64,000 bases of DNA from Botrytis cinerea B05.10 (GCF_000143535.2 NC_037325.1:1905744-1969743), one strand, 5' to 3'. Shown: positions 1 to 12,086, numbered from the stretch's first letter. Numbers and translations are program-made. The notes: generated from the sequence alone by a model not told the origin.

Positions 1-1
1 A

Positions 2-337
2 TTCCGTCGATTTCAGAGAACAGTAGAGGCTATTGATAAAAAGTCAAATTTCCCAAAGCCATCTATCAGACACCGTGGCACTCAAAGTACATCACAGGTT
101 ACTGAACCATCTAGCTCAGCTAGCGCGTCAAGCGGTACAGATATGGGAAATGGTACAATCGAAGGTGCAAGAAAAGACAAAGGAAAGAAGCCAACCAATG
201 GGGAATTGGAAGACATGCCTGAGAGACCAAAGGTCATTAGCAAGGAGCTTAGAGAATTATTAAGTAGGAAGGTCATGATCTTGCCTAGAAAAGTGGTTAG
301 GAGAGAAGGAGAAGGCTTGGCCAAGTTACAGAAGTAA
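2..337 (+). CDS. 3' end of an unknown protein (partial, 111 codons)
   Basis: One frame is open from the window edge to the TAA at 335-337, so this is the last exon, or part of it, of a gene that starts upstream. The 111 residues are low-complexity and hydrophilic: a Ser/Thr/Gln-rich stretch, a Lys-rich patch (GARKDKGKKP) and a basic C-terminus (RKVVRREGEG). No domain is recognisable and no signal or membrane segment is present in the visible part. An internal ATG at 143 gives a shorter frame in the same register, but the continuous upstream frame makes the partial reading more likely. Confidence 0.5.
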   Translation, partial: FRRFQRTVEAIDKKSNFPKPSIRHRGTQSTSQVTEPSSSASASSGTDMGNGTIEGARKDKGKKPTNGELEDMPERPKVISKELRELLSRKVMILPRKVVRREGEGLAKLQK

Positions 338-986
338 TGGTGAAATTATGGGAAGGGAACATGGGAATGGAAATATGGAGAAGGCGTTTAGGTCATGAAC
401 TGTACGCTCAATGAGTTCTCTGGCTTGCAATTTTTGGCTGGCGGAGGATCCAAAGTATTTGACCACGCGGGTATTTTCATATTTTGATCAAATGGAAATG
501 GATTATTTATAACTTCTCAGTCATGCTTGTGCCATACATGCATACCAAACCATCACCATTTCCTAGTATTACTGCAATAACATTGACGTGGTTAGAAACT
601 CACGTTTCGGCATGCATATAAATGTTTATAGATCCTCGCATTCAATTCTTTTGTTCTCGCTCCAAATTTTAAGAAAGCAAATAGAATCTCGAGCATCCGC
701 ATTTCTGAAATCGGCCACTTATTCAATATGTTCCATTTTGCCCTTATTGTTGCTGTGCTACTCTCCCCTTTCTGGTAGAGATGATGTTTCAACGGACAAG
801 ATTTCAAAGACTGAGATCTTTCGTGCTCTGCTCATCATTGTCCTTTTCCTCTTGATAAGCAAGTTTCAAGGTTCCTGTTGAAGTATATCCTTTCGTTGAC
901 ATCCTGGTTACAATTGTCAGTACAATCAGCATTCCGTCATCATTTCTTGTTTCCCAAGTTGGTCGTTATAAATGAAGGGTCAAAGT
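338..986. other. Intergenic, nothing recognised
   Basis: Short open frames on both strands (for example 588-881 plus) have no start context, composition or motif that supports a gene. The interval probably holds the 3' ends of the two convergent neighbours. Confidence 0.5.
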
Positions 987-1772
987 CTATGATACATACA
1001 AAAAGTTGAATAGATATCCCAATGTATTCATTTTTCTCTCAGTGCCTCTAGATTCTGCTCTTTTGATTGTTTCAGTTTTATGCAAAATTGGCGCAGCGGA
1101 ATTAGATGGTGAAGATGGCGATGGTGAAATTGAATAGATATCGGGCGGTATTATTACCCAATCATTGATATCTTCCTCTCCGAATGGCTTTTGGGAGATA
1201 TAATCAGGAGAACGTGAATTAGTGTGAAATTCTAAGGCAGAGATACCTTGAATGAGGGGGACAGGTGGGTGATCTCTGGTTTGAGGAGGAGAAGCTCTAG
1301 AGAACCGACGGTGTGAAATAGGGTGAAACCATGGCTGGGGAGTAGATGATTTTGTCGAGGATGGGGAAACAGAAGGGGAAACTGAAGGGGATGGTGGCCC
1401 AAGGGAATCAAAATTCGTTTGTAGGGAATCAAAAAAAAGTGCTTTGCAGAATGGTGGAACATCAGAGTTTTCTTTATTTGGCGCGGTGGATGATTTGAGC
1501 TCGTGGTTGATTGTGGATGTGCTGTCGTATCTATATTCATACGAGTTATGGCTAGAATTCGAATTCGCTGGAGAGGAAATGTGAGTTTGAGCTGGTGGTG
1601 TAAGTGGAGTGCGGGGCGGTGGACGAGTAGGAGGAGGAGGATAGGGAGGGAGGGCATCCGAATCTGAAGCTGATTCTGATTCGTCGGAAGGAGGGAGGAA
1701 TACCCAAGTGGGGGGTCGCGGTCGATTAATGATCAAAGTGGCATCTTCGGTTGAGAGTGGTGTAGACGGCAT
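987..1772 (-). CDS. Proline/serine-rich hypothetical protein, 261 aa
   Basis: Intronless frame from the ATG at 1772 to a stop at 987. The sequence is dominated by Pro and Ser: a DESESASDSD acidic-serine patch near residue 30, a PPYPPPPTRPPP run near residue 43, and repeated SPSVSPS blocks mid-protein. A short non-polar patch (INDWVIIPPDIYSI, about residues 203-216) is the only non-disordered segment. No domain family is recognised and no signal peptide is seen. The protein looks largely disordered, so codon statistics are weak evidence. An antisense-overlapping frame at 1232-1657 is a shadow. Expression data would decide whether it is real. Confidence 0.55.
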   Translation of the reverse strand: MPSTPLSTEDATLIINRPRPPTWVFLPPSDESESASDSDALPPYPPPPTRPPPRTPLTPPAQTHISSPANSNSSHNSYEYRYDSTSTINHELKSSTAPNKENSDVPPFCKALFFDSLQTNFDSLGPPSPSVSPSVSPSSTKSSTPQPWFHPISHRRFSRASPPQTRDHPPVPLIQGISALEFHTNSRSPDYISQKPFGEEDINDWVIIPPDIYSISPSPSSPSNSAAPILHKTETIKRAESRGTERKMNTLGYLFNFLYVS

Positions 1773-3016
1773 CCTGATCGGAATTGAGGTGTGTAAACGT
1801 CGAGGAATGAAGCTTCCTCGTATGGAATTTGAAACTCGACTTCACTATTTTTGGAGAGCTGCCTGCACCAAACTTTGCACTGTTCATAGAATCGAGATGA
1901 TAACTAAAGTTGGGAACCAAACTATTGGAACCAAACGGAATGGAATGAAGTTCACGAAAATATGATGTGAATAGCTCTCATCAAAACGAAAATGCTTTAT
2001 GTCTCTCGGATGGATTTCCAGTGTCTTGATTCGTGGATTCGATCGGCCTCTTTGTTCTCAAACTATGCGACATTTTAGCATTGGAATTTCGGAGTGATTA
2101 GGAAGATATGTTGATCTGGAATTCCACTGTTCCCTTTGTTTGATATTTGATGCTTGCGGGAAGTTTAACAGAGTACAGTGCTGGGGGGTGGGTTAGTCAT
2201 AGACCCGAGTATGGGAATTCAGAGAAAGAGGTTGCGTCGAGGAATCTTTGGGAACTCGATAAATTTGGGATATCGTATGATGAGTTTTTTATATTATTCA
2301 CCGGATTCGCACGACATTTGTGGTAGTAATCTACATATCAATTGGTATGTAAACTTGGTTGAAGCGATATTGATGCAAAGACCACGATTCCACTGGTGCG
2401 TAGGATTGCGTCTTTTTGACTTTCGAAATTGATATAGATTATTACTATACAATTCAATGTTAATGCATGCTTCATTGATTTTAGGAAAATTCTGTAATAT
2501 TCCCCTATTGATGCACAACGCTATGGAAGATACCGAAAGGTAGTGGTTTCCGAGCCAGATCAAATTCATGAATAAGATTGTCGGCTTGGCTTTCAGTGCC
2601 CTACCCTCCCATTTCCACGTGTAATAGACAGTTATATCTAGCCCAACTAACTCAAGGGAGATTTCCACCCAGATAAGTCTTACTAAATTTGACTTTAGCT
2701 TACCCACCCCTATTTTGTCTTGATAACTGAAAACCATTTCTCGCCGGAAGTGAACACTCGCCAGCAAAGTATTTGTACATATATGAGTGTCTTAATTTGG
2801 TTTGAACATATGGAGTGCAACCATATAAACTCATCGTACTCGAATAATAAGATGTGCAAGGTGCCACTTGAAGAATGGAAGGACGCCATCAAAATGATTT
2901 AAATTGAATCTCGAACTCCCAATTTCTGACCTCCAGTTCCCAAACCTTGAACTCCAATATTCTCCCTAGTCCAAAAATCAAGCGTAGATTCATGGAACGT
3001 CATATCGCTTTCCTTC
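1773..3016. other. Intergenic, about 1.2 kb, no supported gene
   Basis: Contains the probable promoter of the minus-strand Pro-rich gene and the terminator side of the minus-strand nucleoside-hydrolase-like gene. Several 60-157-codon frames occur (2294-2767 minus is the longest), but they overlap one another on both strands and show no family motif. Confidence 0.45.
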
Positions 3017-4477
3017 TCACCTATCCTTAACCTTTGCTTGTCCGATACCTTTAGCTTTACAATCCAACAAAGCTCCTCTTAGCAGCGCCTCAATCACATT
3101 CTTCATGGTCTCTGCATTGGTACTTGCTGGAGACTTGAATGGGTTCTCTTCGCCTTCATCCAATTGAGCCGCCGCATCAAGTTCTTCCTGGGTAGCAGTA
3201 TCTGAATTCATCTTCGGAGTGATACCCACAACACGATGTAGCTTGTTGTGATCCGGTTGTCTCTCATAATCGGGAGTTTGAAGAACATCTAACGCATCCA
3301 AGATAGCCTCAGGACATGTGCCTAGAGCAGCTAGCACATCATAGACTATAACTTTGCAATACTCCACAATTTCTTCACTCTCTGGATCCGGAAGCAATTC
3401 GGGGTTCATTTCGCGTTCTCTCGTGTCGAAATAAGTGGTTCTTCTCAGTAAGAACCACTGCTGGTCGCGACCCTTCATAATTGGAGCAGACTTCCCATTG
3501 ATCATCCTACAGGCGCCTTTGTAGTAGAGTATATTTTGGGGTGCTTCTATATCTCTCAAAGCGATTCCCAAAGTTTGTCCAGTTTCGGCCATTTCTGAAA
3601 ATATAGTAGGTCTTAATGGTGTGCCATAGGCTGCGATCTTGTTGTACACCACTGAAGGGATTTCTTCTCGATCCAGAAATGAATGGAATCCTTGCGCAGA
3701 TAACCAATGAAAGTCATTGTTGGCAGCCCCTTGGTCAGCCTTTAGGATACTGTGGCTTGCGAGCTCTTTGGTGTCATCTCTGGCTTGATCGAGTCTGTAG
3801 TTACCTTGTAAGACAACCTTGGCTATCACATGCTTCAAGGGGTGAATTTGTGAGGAATCCTTTGGCCGTAATGATCGTTCAAACTCAGAAATGTCTTGTA
3901 AAGAAGATATAAGCAAGAATGTTAACTTGTAATTGTCTCTCTCGGCGTTATTCTTGAGCTGCTGCAAAAGATCTAGGCCGCTAGATTGCTTTGGATAAGG
4001 CTTTTCCCCCATGACGCTTACAGGAAATTCATATAAATCTGGAGAAATGTTTTTTTCAGTGCCTCTGGTGCCTTGTCCAACAGGTATATCCTCAAGACCT
4101 AGAAGATCGAGAGATTGGCGTGCGAGGTGTGCCCTTGCGTCTTCCGGTAGTAGGTTAGCTATAAAACCTTCGAGTTTTATAGCACCAAGACGATGAAGTT
4201 CCTTCAAAAGAATCATAGCTGCAAGATCATCATAGTCTTTGCCGACATCTGTGATGACAACGACGTGAGGGATGTCAAAGTTTTGTTTACGCAAGGTACT
4301 GACAGCATCTATGATTTTCTGATAGACCCCCGTCTCTATGTTGTTGAGACCATTCGGAATAGAGTTATGACTTTTTAGAACAGTCATATTGTGTTTTTGA
4401 AAGAAGGTTCCCAGCTTTGGTGTGATATGGTATAGAATATTGTGGATTTTGGGGATGTATAAAGTAGAAGAATCCAT
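3017..4477 (-). CDS. Inosine/uridine-preferring nucleoside hydrolase-like protein, 486 aa
   Basis: Single exon. After about 75 leader residues the protein has VVVITDVGKDYDDLAAMILL, which matches the N-terminal calcium-site strand of the IUNH superfamily (family pattern DxDxGxDDxxA). The Asp cluster is kept as DVGKDYDD. This is followed by the expected alpha/beta pattern (LGAIKLEGFIANLLPEDARA) and a GLEDIPVGQGT segment, equivalent to the 'G..dIPVy.G' loop of nucleoside hydrolases. Family members cleave the N-glycosidic bond of ribonucleosides. Whether this protein does so is inferred, since the remaining metal ligands are not obvious by eye. At 486 aa it is longer than the roughly 310-aa bacterial enzymes, with a C-terminal extension rich in Asp/Glu that ends in a basic tail. 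There is no signal peptide, so it is probably cytosolic. The gene is divergent from the MMtag gene, with about 720 bp between the two starts. Confidence 0.75.
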   Translation of the reverse strand: MDSSTLYIPKIHNILYHITPKLGTFFQKHNMTVLKSHNSIPNGLNNIETGVYQKIIDAVSTLRKQNFDIPHVVVITDVGKDYDDLAAMILLKELHRLGAIKLEGFIANLLPEDARAHLARQSLDLLGLEDIPVGQGTRGTEKNISPDLYEFPVSVMGEKPYPKQSSGLDLLQQLKNNAERDNYKLTFLLISSLQDISEFERSLRPKDSSQIHPLKHVIAKVVLQGNYRLDQARDDTKELASHSILKADQGAANNDFHWLSAQGFHSFLDREEIPSVVYNKIAAYGTPLRPTIFSEMAETGQTLGIALRDIEAPQNILYYKGACRMINGKSAPIMKGRDQQWFLLRRTTYFDTREREMNPELLPDPESEEIVEYCKVIVYDVLAALGTCPEAILDALDVLQTPDYERQPDHNKLHRVVGITPKMNSDTATQEELDAAAQLDEGEENPFKSPASTNAETMKNVIEALLRGALLDCKAKGIGQAKVKDR

Positions 4478-5193
4478 TCTGAAAACGATGTGGGAAGAAA
4501 CTAAGTAACCTTATGTTTCAAAAGTCTTGTGTCATAACGGTCATCGTATAACAAAGGTCAAACCCTGATGAATCAAATATGATCAATCAAAGAGGGATGA
4601 TTCACATTGAAAAGCTGCAAATTTGTTTGAATGACTGAATGGTGTAATTCAAAGGCCTGGGTATTCATGGGGCTAAAGACGTCCAAGGGCCATATAGTTT
4701 GCTGCGGCACGAGACTAACGTACAATAATTGCAAAGACAAATGGGTACCTAGTGGGCGGATGAGGTAGATTACTCGGGCAGTGCACAATAGGACTGTTTG
4801 CAGGCCAGTTATGGGAACTTCCTACTTTCTTCGGATGATGGCGAATGTTCCCAGGAGAATAGAAGTTGAATGGATAATGACCGAATAATGACAAGGTAGC
4901 CCAAGGCTGAGAAGCTGACGTTCTCCTAGGCGCTCTGCTCAATCATCTAGCTAGTAAAGTAACAAAGCAGAGCAATAAGACGGTCCCTCTAGTCTCCTTA
5001 TTCACGGGGTTAGCGAGATGGCATGCTCATGCTCATGCTCATGCTGTCCGTGTTCGGGTACGCTTAGCTTGACACCGACCGCCGACAAGCCGATCCTGTA
5101 GCCTCGCGTAGCCGTGCCAGCCTAGAGTACTCATAATCATTCATCACAAAGCCATTCAAAACAAGTCAACCACTGCAACCGATCATCTCCATT
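4478..5193. promoter_or_regulatory. Divergent intergenic region with a CATGCT microsatellite
   Basis: The space between the divergently transcribed nucleoside-hydrolase-like and MMtag genes, so both promoters must lie here. Four exact CATGCT hexamers run from 5022 to 5045. No TATA box is obvious on the plus side just upstream of 5194. Small open frames inside it are not supported. Confidence 0.5.
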
Positions 5194-6132
5194 ATGGATC
5201 TCTTATCTACTATACGAAAATCCGGCTCACGAGGAGGTGTCAACTTTAGTTGGGATGAGGTTCAAAGCTCCCAAGTAAGTAACCCCCCGACCAATCAGCC
5301 AATCAATTGAATGCCGTTTACTTACATAACATTCTCGCAGCACCGAGAAAATTACCTTGGCCATTCTCTCATGGCCCCAGTCGGTCGATGGCAAAAGGGA
5401 AAAGACTTGAATTGGTACGCAAAGGGGGACGCCGAAACGACTGGTAATGAGACTGCAGAAGAGAAAGAGGCACGAGAAAGGAAGGAGGAGATTCGAAAAA
5501 TAAAAGAGGCCGAGGAAGATGCAATAGCAAGGGCTTTGGGATTACCCGTCGCACAGCGTGGTGAAGCCACAGGAGCAAATAACGTGGAAGTTGGAGAATT
5601 GAAAAGAGTTATCAAGGAATCGGAAGAAGGTACCGATGATGCTGAAGGAATGGGAAAGGGTGCCGGTTTCGGCGATTATGTTGGCAATACTGATGCGCAA
5701 GAGATGCTGCAGATAAAGCCCGAGCCTTCAGAGCAGAGAGGTGGATTACTGGGGAATGACCGAAATAATGAAGGGACCAATAGATTTAGAGGGGATAGAG
5801 AAGGGCGATCAAAAGAAAAAGATAGACGAAGACATCGCAGTCGAAGTAGGGATCATGAAAGAGAACGAAGACACAGGAAGCATCGACATAGATCAAGAAG
5901 TGGTGAACGGGAACATCATAAGCGTCGGCATGATGCTAGTCCTCGAAGAAGGGCAAGAAGTCGCAGTCCAGCAACTCGACCTCGCAGATATCGAAGCAGA
6001 AGTCCTGATCGAAGACATCGCTCAAGGAGAGAAGATGAGGGTTCTAGAAACAACAATCCACGGGAGCGAGTGCTTCGAAGAAGTCGCTCGCCAGACATAC
6101 GAGACAGAGATGAAAGGATGCCAAAGAGATAA
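5194..6132 (+). CDS. MMTAG2-like (MMtag domain) RS-rich nuclear protein, 2 exons, 290 aa
   Basis: Exon 1 is 5194-5274, the intron 5275-5340 (GTAAGT...CGCAG, 66 bp) and exon 2 5341-6132. The spliced N-terminus reads SGSRGGVNFSWDEVQSSQ then HRENYLGHSLMAPVGRWQKG and KDLNWYAK. This is the hallmark of the MMtag domain of multiple-myeloma-tumour-associated protein 2, whose human form has RENYLGNSLMAPVGRWQKG. Residues about 75-125 are a Glu/Arg/Lys coiled-coil-like helix (ERKEEIRKIKEAEEDAIARALGLP). The C-terminal 110 residues are an RS/RD/RH-rich tail with many SRS and RSRSP units, typical of splicing-associated proteins. The molecular role of the family is not well defined; a nuclear RNA-processing role is inferred from the tail. 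The start at 5194 is the only ATG that keeps the domain intact. The out-of-frame 201-codon reading at 5741-6346 is a shadow of the repetitive tail. Confidence 0.88.
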
Positions 6133-6748
6133 CGTCAATTGTATTACCATATGGGGAGGGAGTCATCGAAACGGCGTTGATAGTATAACAAAAGTATACC
6201 CATTTGTAATAATTGCATACCATCATCTGCAGCCTTACTTCGTAGCCTTATTCCGGGGAAATAGAGGCCTTTCTGCAGGTATCAATTCTCGCCAGTTGAC
6301 CCACCGCTCTTTTGATCGAACTCTGAATCATTACATTTCTTCTTGAACAATACCCAAATAATTTGATGTTTTGCGTGTTTATTATTAGCTTTATCTATCG
6401 GTTATTCATTTAACTACTGACTTATGCTAATATTTAATTCTTATAATTGGACTTTACACGCTCTGGAACTCGCTAGAGTAAGATAGTGTGTCTCAGCCTT
6501 CCTTCTAGCCTTCCCCAAGCTGGTAGTAAACAACCACCCATTCAACTTGACATCACAACTCCTTACATATAAACTACTTCTCACAGATATACATCATACA
6601 TACAGCAAGCTGACATTTCTATTAAAGCATGGTTCGCCAGAGCTAAAGTTCTAACTTGTTCGATTGTTTGATATAATTTCCCCGGATTTATCGGGCTGTC
6701 TAGGGGAGGCAAATCGACACTGCGAGATCAACAACATTCATTATCGCC
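6133..6748. other. Intergenic: MMtag gene 3' UTR and promoter of the HSP90-like-ATPase gene
   Basis: AT-rich after 6340 with no supported frame. A TATA-like stretch (ACATATAAACTAC) lies at about 6564-6577, roughly 170 bp upstream of the next start codon. Confidence 0.4.
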
Positions 6749-9700
6749 ATGGACTTTACAAAACTACGAGCAGCTGCGCTGAATGATGGTGACGATGAAG
6801 AGGCTGTTACGGTTAATACAAGAGCTTTGATAGATAAAGTTCTAGCTAGATATTCTGGGGAATGGACAACTCTACGAGAACTAATTCAGAACGCTGCGGA
6901 TGCGCAGGCGACGACAGTCACAATCAAGTTCGAGACGTCACCCTCTTTTCAAGTCCCAACCCCGAATACCACAAACCAATCAGCGATATTGAAACATGTC
7001 CTTCTTAATCATACACTGAAGAGGCTGCTAGCCACCAACAACGGACAGGCGTTCGGAGTCAATGATTGGTCGAGGTTGAAGAGGATAGCTGAGGGGAATC
7101 CAGACGAAACAAAGATTGGAGCTTTCGGTGTAGGATTCTATAGTGTCTTCGCTGATTGTGAAGACCCTTTTGTCAGCTCGGGAGATCAGGCTATGGCATT
7201 TTACTGGAAAGGCAACTCCTTATTTACCAAGAAGATACAATTACCTCCTAGTGAAGCGAATCCCAATACAAGCTTCGTCCTCGACTACCGGAACAACACA
7301 ACGCCAATGCCGAATTTGCTTTCTATAGCCCAATTCTTAGCAACAAGTTTGACGTTTGTGGCTCTACAGAATATCGAATTATATGTCGATGATTTTAAAA
7401 TTATATCTTTGAAGAAGAAATCAGCACCAAGTTGTGATGTTCCAATCGCGAGGGATGTTACGACGAGGTCTAAAGAAGGTCTCATGAAAGTTCAAAAACT
7501 TGAGAGAGAAAGTGTACAAATGGATGCTACCTTTATGAATGTCGTGGGTTGGAAACCTGCCAAACCATCCACATCTAAACCCTCTTATGATAATAGCTAC
7601 GGGAGCTCCAACGATGTACCCTCTCTCCGTTCCTTCTTCTCTAGACTTACCTCGAATAATAGTCAAGCTCAACAAAAAGCAAAAGCCTTGCAAGAGGAAA
7701 AGGCCATGCAAGAAGTGCTACTTGAAGATCTGACAGCTTTGACAACAACCAATGTATTTCTACGTGTGACTACGGCAATGATCAAGACTTATATTCAACC
7801 GAGTTTTGCAGCGGAGCTGGAACGAGCAACCAAGAAACCACCTCCCAAGACAACCAAATTGGCCATTCTGACATCTTCTTATGATGAAACTGAAGCATCT
7901 GCACATGATAATCTAGTTTCAAAGAACGTGGATGTTTTTGCATCAGTTCTTCCGGGAAAGAAACCCGGTGGCCGTGTTTTCATTGGTTTCCCAACTCATC
8001 AAACAACTGGTGCTGGTATGCATCTATCTGCGCCATCTGTTATTCCGACAGTAGAGCGTGAATCCATTGATTTGAATGCACGCTATGTTCGAACTTGGAA
8101 TCTGGAAATGCTTCGAGTCGCTGGTATTATGGCAAGATTAGCATTTGCCAATGAAATGTCCGATCTCGCTGACAAGGTCAAACGTGCAACTCAATCAAAT
8201 GGGAATGGAAATAAAGTTACGAAGCACGAGATTGAGCAGTTCTTGCCAGAAGCTGCACACATATTGAAGACTTTTACATTTGGAGATTCCACCCCAAGTT
8301 CTCAAGTTTCCCAAGTTATTGAAGAAGCGTTTTGGACAGCGTATCAAAAGGCATCGATTGAAGTTTATAGTACTAGGAGTGTTCTTCCAACGACGAAGGT
8401 TCGGTTGGCCACAGAAGATTTGAGTGGATTTGTGGAGGGGATCCCTGTCGTTCCAGATGCACTTATCGAATCCGAATTCGTTCAAAAGTTGAAAGATTTT
8501 GAGCTCATTACTGAAATAACAATTGGCGATGTTAAGCAAGAGCTTGAAGCAAAAGCACTTACCAAGGAGCAACTTGTCCAGTTTATCAAGTGGGCAGGTC
8601 ATAAGGCTATCCTTGGGAAGATCGATGCCCAGACTATTCACTCTTTATTAGACGTTGCTGTTGCCACTCTAGGGGATGATAAAAACCAGGGTGGAATTAT
8701 TGCACTAGGCAGTGTCACGAGTTACCTCAATGTTAATAGAATACCACCTGAAGCTCCAGTTCCTCCAACTACAATCCCCTTTGAGTTTACTAGAGAATGT
8801 CAACCGAATGAACTCCAGGCCCTGGGATGGGAGCCCCTCGAGATTGTGCCATGGTTGCGTTATTTGATAGAAACAAGAGACAGAAATGGACCTGAACAAA
8901 ACATAACTACGACACCACAATTTGCGGCAAAGGTTCTTCACATCATCTCAAAGTCGTGGGAAGGAATGAGCGTCAATTCCAGAGCGACCGTAAAATCGCT
9001 ACTGTCAACCTTGACAGTGATTCCAACCAAGTGTGGCATGAGGAAACCCGGCGAGGCTTTCTTCGAAAGCGTAAAGCTTTTTGAAGATCTCCCAACTCTT
9101 ACGAATTGTCCAGGTGTCAAAGAGAAATTCCTTGCAGCTATTGGAGTACGAAAAACAGTAGACCTCGAGACAATCTTCAGCCGACTTCTTGCACCTCCCA
9201 CACAAGCCAAAGAAGGCGAGGTATCCAAGAACAGTCGCCATATGGACTTGATCAAGTATTTAGCCTCCGTAAAGGATGATATTCCATCGGAAGATCTTAG
9301 GAAATTGAAAGAATCCCAAATCTGCCCTGCCGAAGCAGGCCCACCTGGTCAGGAATCATCCCAAGGTACAGCCCGGATGTACAAAGTTCGTGAACTTTTT
9401 GAGCCTAAAGACGCACTCAGAAGCTTGGGATTACCAATACTTCAATGGCCAGGGCCTCTATTTAGTTATCGATCCACCAGTAACGAGGGCCGTTTCTTGT
9501 CTATACTTGGATTGAGATCTTTCCCTTCTGTTCCTGAACTCATTGACCTGATGTCATCGACTGATATCATCCTCCGAGACAAAGCTATGGCTTACTTCAT
9601 CGCAAATCATCATATGAATGGTTATGCGAGTTTCGATGTCAATACCACTAGGAAAGGCATTCTTCCAATCGAAGGTGATGAAAAACGAAGAGTCGCACCT

Positions 9701-12086
9701 TATGAATGCTTCACGAATGAGAAGAGCTCCGTTCTTGGTTTTGAAATATTGCGACAAGATCTTCGTATCCATGCTAACAAATTCGGTGTTGCCATTGATC
9801 CCCCAATCACGGAATGCGTAAATCGACTTATTAAAAGTCCTCCAAAATCTCGCGGCGAAGCTATTACACTCTTTGGGTATTTTTCAAGCAGGCTTGGTGA
9901 AGTTGGTCTCAATAGCTGTGCAAAATTGAGTGATTCTCTTATTGTTCCTGTCCCCGACAGCCGAGAATTGACGAGCGGACTTTCCAATGAGAAGGAACAA
10001 TCATCTAATAAGATTAAATATCTTACACCTCAACAATGTTATCTGGGAAGTTCTTCGGAATATAGCAATATTTTTGATTTTGTTGATTTCGGTACTGAAG
10101 CCAATACATTTCTTCTCAAGTGTGGATCTAAGAATGAACCTACCAAGTTAGAACTTGCTGCACTGGTTTGTCAAGAACCCGCTCGTCTTCTTGGAATCAT
10201 GCAAAGTCCTGAAAAGTACTTGAACCTCCTGAGGTCTCTTGCAATTGATCTGCCCATGTTGAGAAGAGATACGGTTTTATTCAGGCAGATGAGAGTTTCT
10301 AAATTTCTTCTCGGATCCAAGGAGATCTCAGCTGCCAAGGAAATATCAAATTCGACCAGTCTTATAGACCAGCAGGATCTTGATGTGGAAGAACCCGAGG
10401 ATGCCCCTCTCAAACAGTGGCATTTAGAGCAACCTAATAATATTGTTGTTGTTGATGATTATAACAGCTATCGTCTCTTCAAAGAAACTTTGGTCTGCGC
10501 TCCTCTAGAGGATACGTTGGAAGAATTTTATCTCGCACTTGGATCTACCAATCTGAGTAACATTGTACAAGAAGACCTCCGTGTTGGCCAGGCTGTTACA
10601 TATCAAGGAGATTCTGTCAAACTCCGTAAGCATATTCTTGAGAGATCAAAACTTTTCTTGCATGAATCACCACGTGAGAATGTAAAACGGGATAGCCGAT
10701 GGTTGGAGAAGAACTTGACGGTACAAGTTGTCAGTGGAATACAAGTTAGACGATCCTTGAAAGGCCACAATTTGTCGAATACAGAAAAAAGAACTGCTGC
10801 TTGCATTCAAGAGCGATACAAAGGATTACAACTACTCGTTACTAATGCATATGATACATATCAAATTAGTTTGGCTATGTGCAAGCACTTATTAGCTCGC
10901 CCGCAACAACAGTCATATCTCACGTTTGAATCTTTTCTCACTTTATCTTTACAGCAATTACGTTCTCGTGGTTACAATGTGGAGAGAATTCTTAGAGCCA
11001 AGGCTGCTGAAGCACGAATTGCCGAAGAAGAAAGAAAGAGGCAACTCGAAACGGAACAGGAACAAATCAAGGAGCAAGAGAATCAATGGCTGGAAGATCA
11101 AAAACAAGAGGCTGTGGCTTCTGCACGAGATGAAAATCGTCGAAGTTCTCATGCTGCTATGCCAGGTGCATTTGGCTCTGATTCTCCATCACCACCCCAG
11201 ACCAAGAAAGAAAAGAGTCGAGGATTGTTCTCGAATCTTTCTCGACGCTTTGGTTTAGACACCAGTAGTGATGAGCCATTAAAATCACCGACACCAGTTT
11301 CCGGAGATGCTCTACCACCTTACTCCGAGACTCCAAGTCAGAAACCCCAAACAGAAAGTGTTACTTCCAACGGCGCCATTAAACAAAATCTGCTCAACGC
11401 CATTCAATCATCTCGAGCTCATGATTCCTCCGACCTCTTTTCCCCTCCATCTACTAATCAGGTTAAGGAACAAGCTGAATATTGCGATTCAACTTCCGGC
11501 CAAAACCTCTCCTACTTTGCAGATGCTTCTAATGGCACTCGTATCTTTATATCCAACGACAGGCAATCTCCTGACAGTCCTAATCTCACAGAGTTCCTCT
11601 CTGCAAATGTCTCTTCTCTAAATAGCTTCGCAGCCTTACTTCATGAGGCCGCAGATATTTACAATTTGCCTAGAAAAGCTATCCATATTTTCTACGATGA
11701 TCATGGAAATACTATTGCTTTCAATAGCCAAGGAAGCATCTTTTGCAATTTCAGGTTTTTCCAACAACTGCATCTCAAAAAACTGGATTCAAAAAGCGGA
11801 GAGGAAAAGGTAGATGCGGGTGCTTATTGGTGGATAGTACTTGCTCATGAGTTGGCCCATAATTTGGTTAAACCACATAATTCTGATCATAGCTTTTATA
11901 CGTGAGTATTACCCCTTATTTGTCCCTTTATTTATTTCTCGAAAAGAACAGAATGAAAGCTAATGACATCAAAAAAGCGAGCAATTGATTGCGAATTACT
12001 TCCCGAAGATGATGGCGAGAGCAAATAAATACACGACGGTGCTACCGAATACTGCCAGCGACAACGCCAGCACCAGTGGACATTAG
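6749..12086 (+). CDS. Sacsin-like HSP90-type ATPase protein with C-terminal HExxH, 2 exons, 1753 aa
   Basis: Exon 1 is 6749-11901, the intron 11902-11977 (GTGAGT...AAAAAG, branch CTAATGAC, 76 bp) and exon 2 11978-12086, which adds TEQLIANYFPKMMARANKYT and a short tail. Residues 41-52 (TLRELIQNAADA) and 124-133 (GAFGVGFYSV) are the N- and G1-box ATP-binding motifs of the HSP90/sacsin GHKL fold. The protein belongs with the large uncharacterised fungal proteins annotated as DUF3684/HSP90-like. The middle 1000 residues have no recognised domain. Residues about 1420-1530 hold a charged coiled coil (AEEERKRQLETEQEQ) and a Ser/Pro-rich linker. Near the C-terminus residues 1700-1704 are HELAH, a zinc-metallopeptidase HExxH signature, followed by NLVKPHNSDHSFYTEQ, which could supply a third ligand. 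The intron falls directly behind this motif, so a single-exon model would lose its end. Function unknown; chaperone or quality-control activity is inferred from the ATPase only. Confidence 0.85.

Noticed and set aside
588..881. 97-codon plus frame in the first intergenic region
   Set aside because: An overlapping minus frame is equally long; no motif, no start context and hydrophobic low-information sequence.
2294..2767. 157-codon minus frame
   Set aside because: No recognisable domain, and overlapping frames on the other strand; composition looks like chance in intergenic DNA.
5741..6346. 201-codon plus frame overlapping the MMtag gene
   Set aside because: Out-of-frame shadow of the Arg/Ser-rich tail, whose repetitive codons keep alternative frames open.
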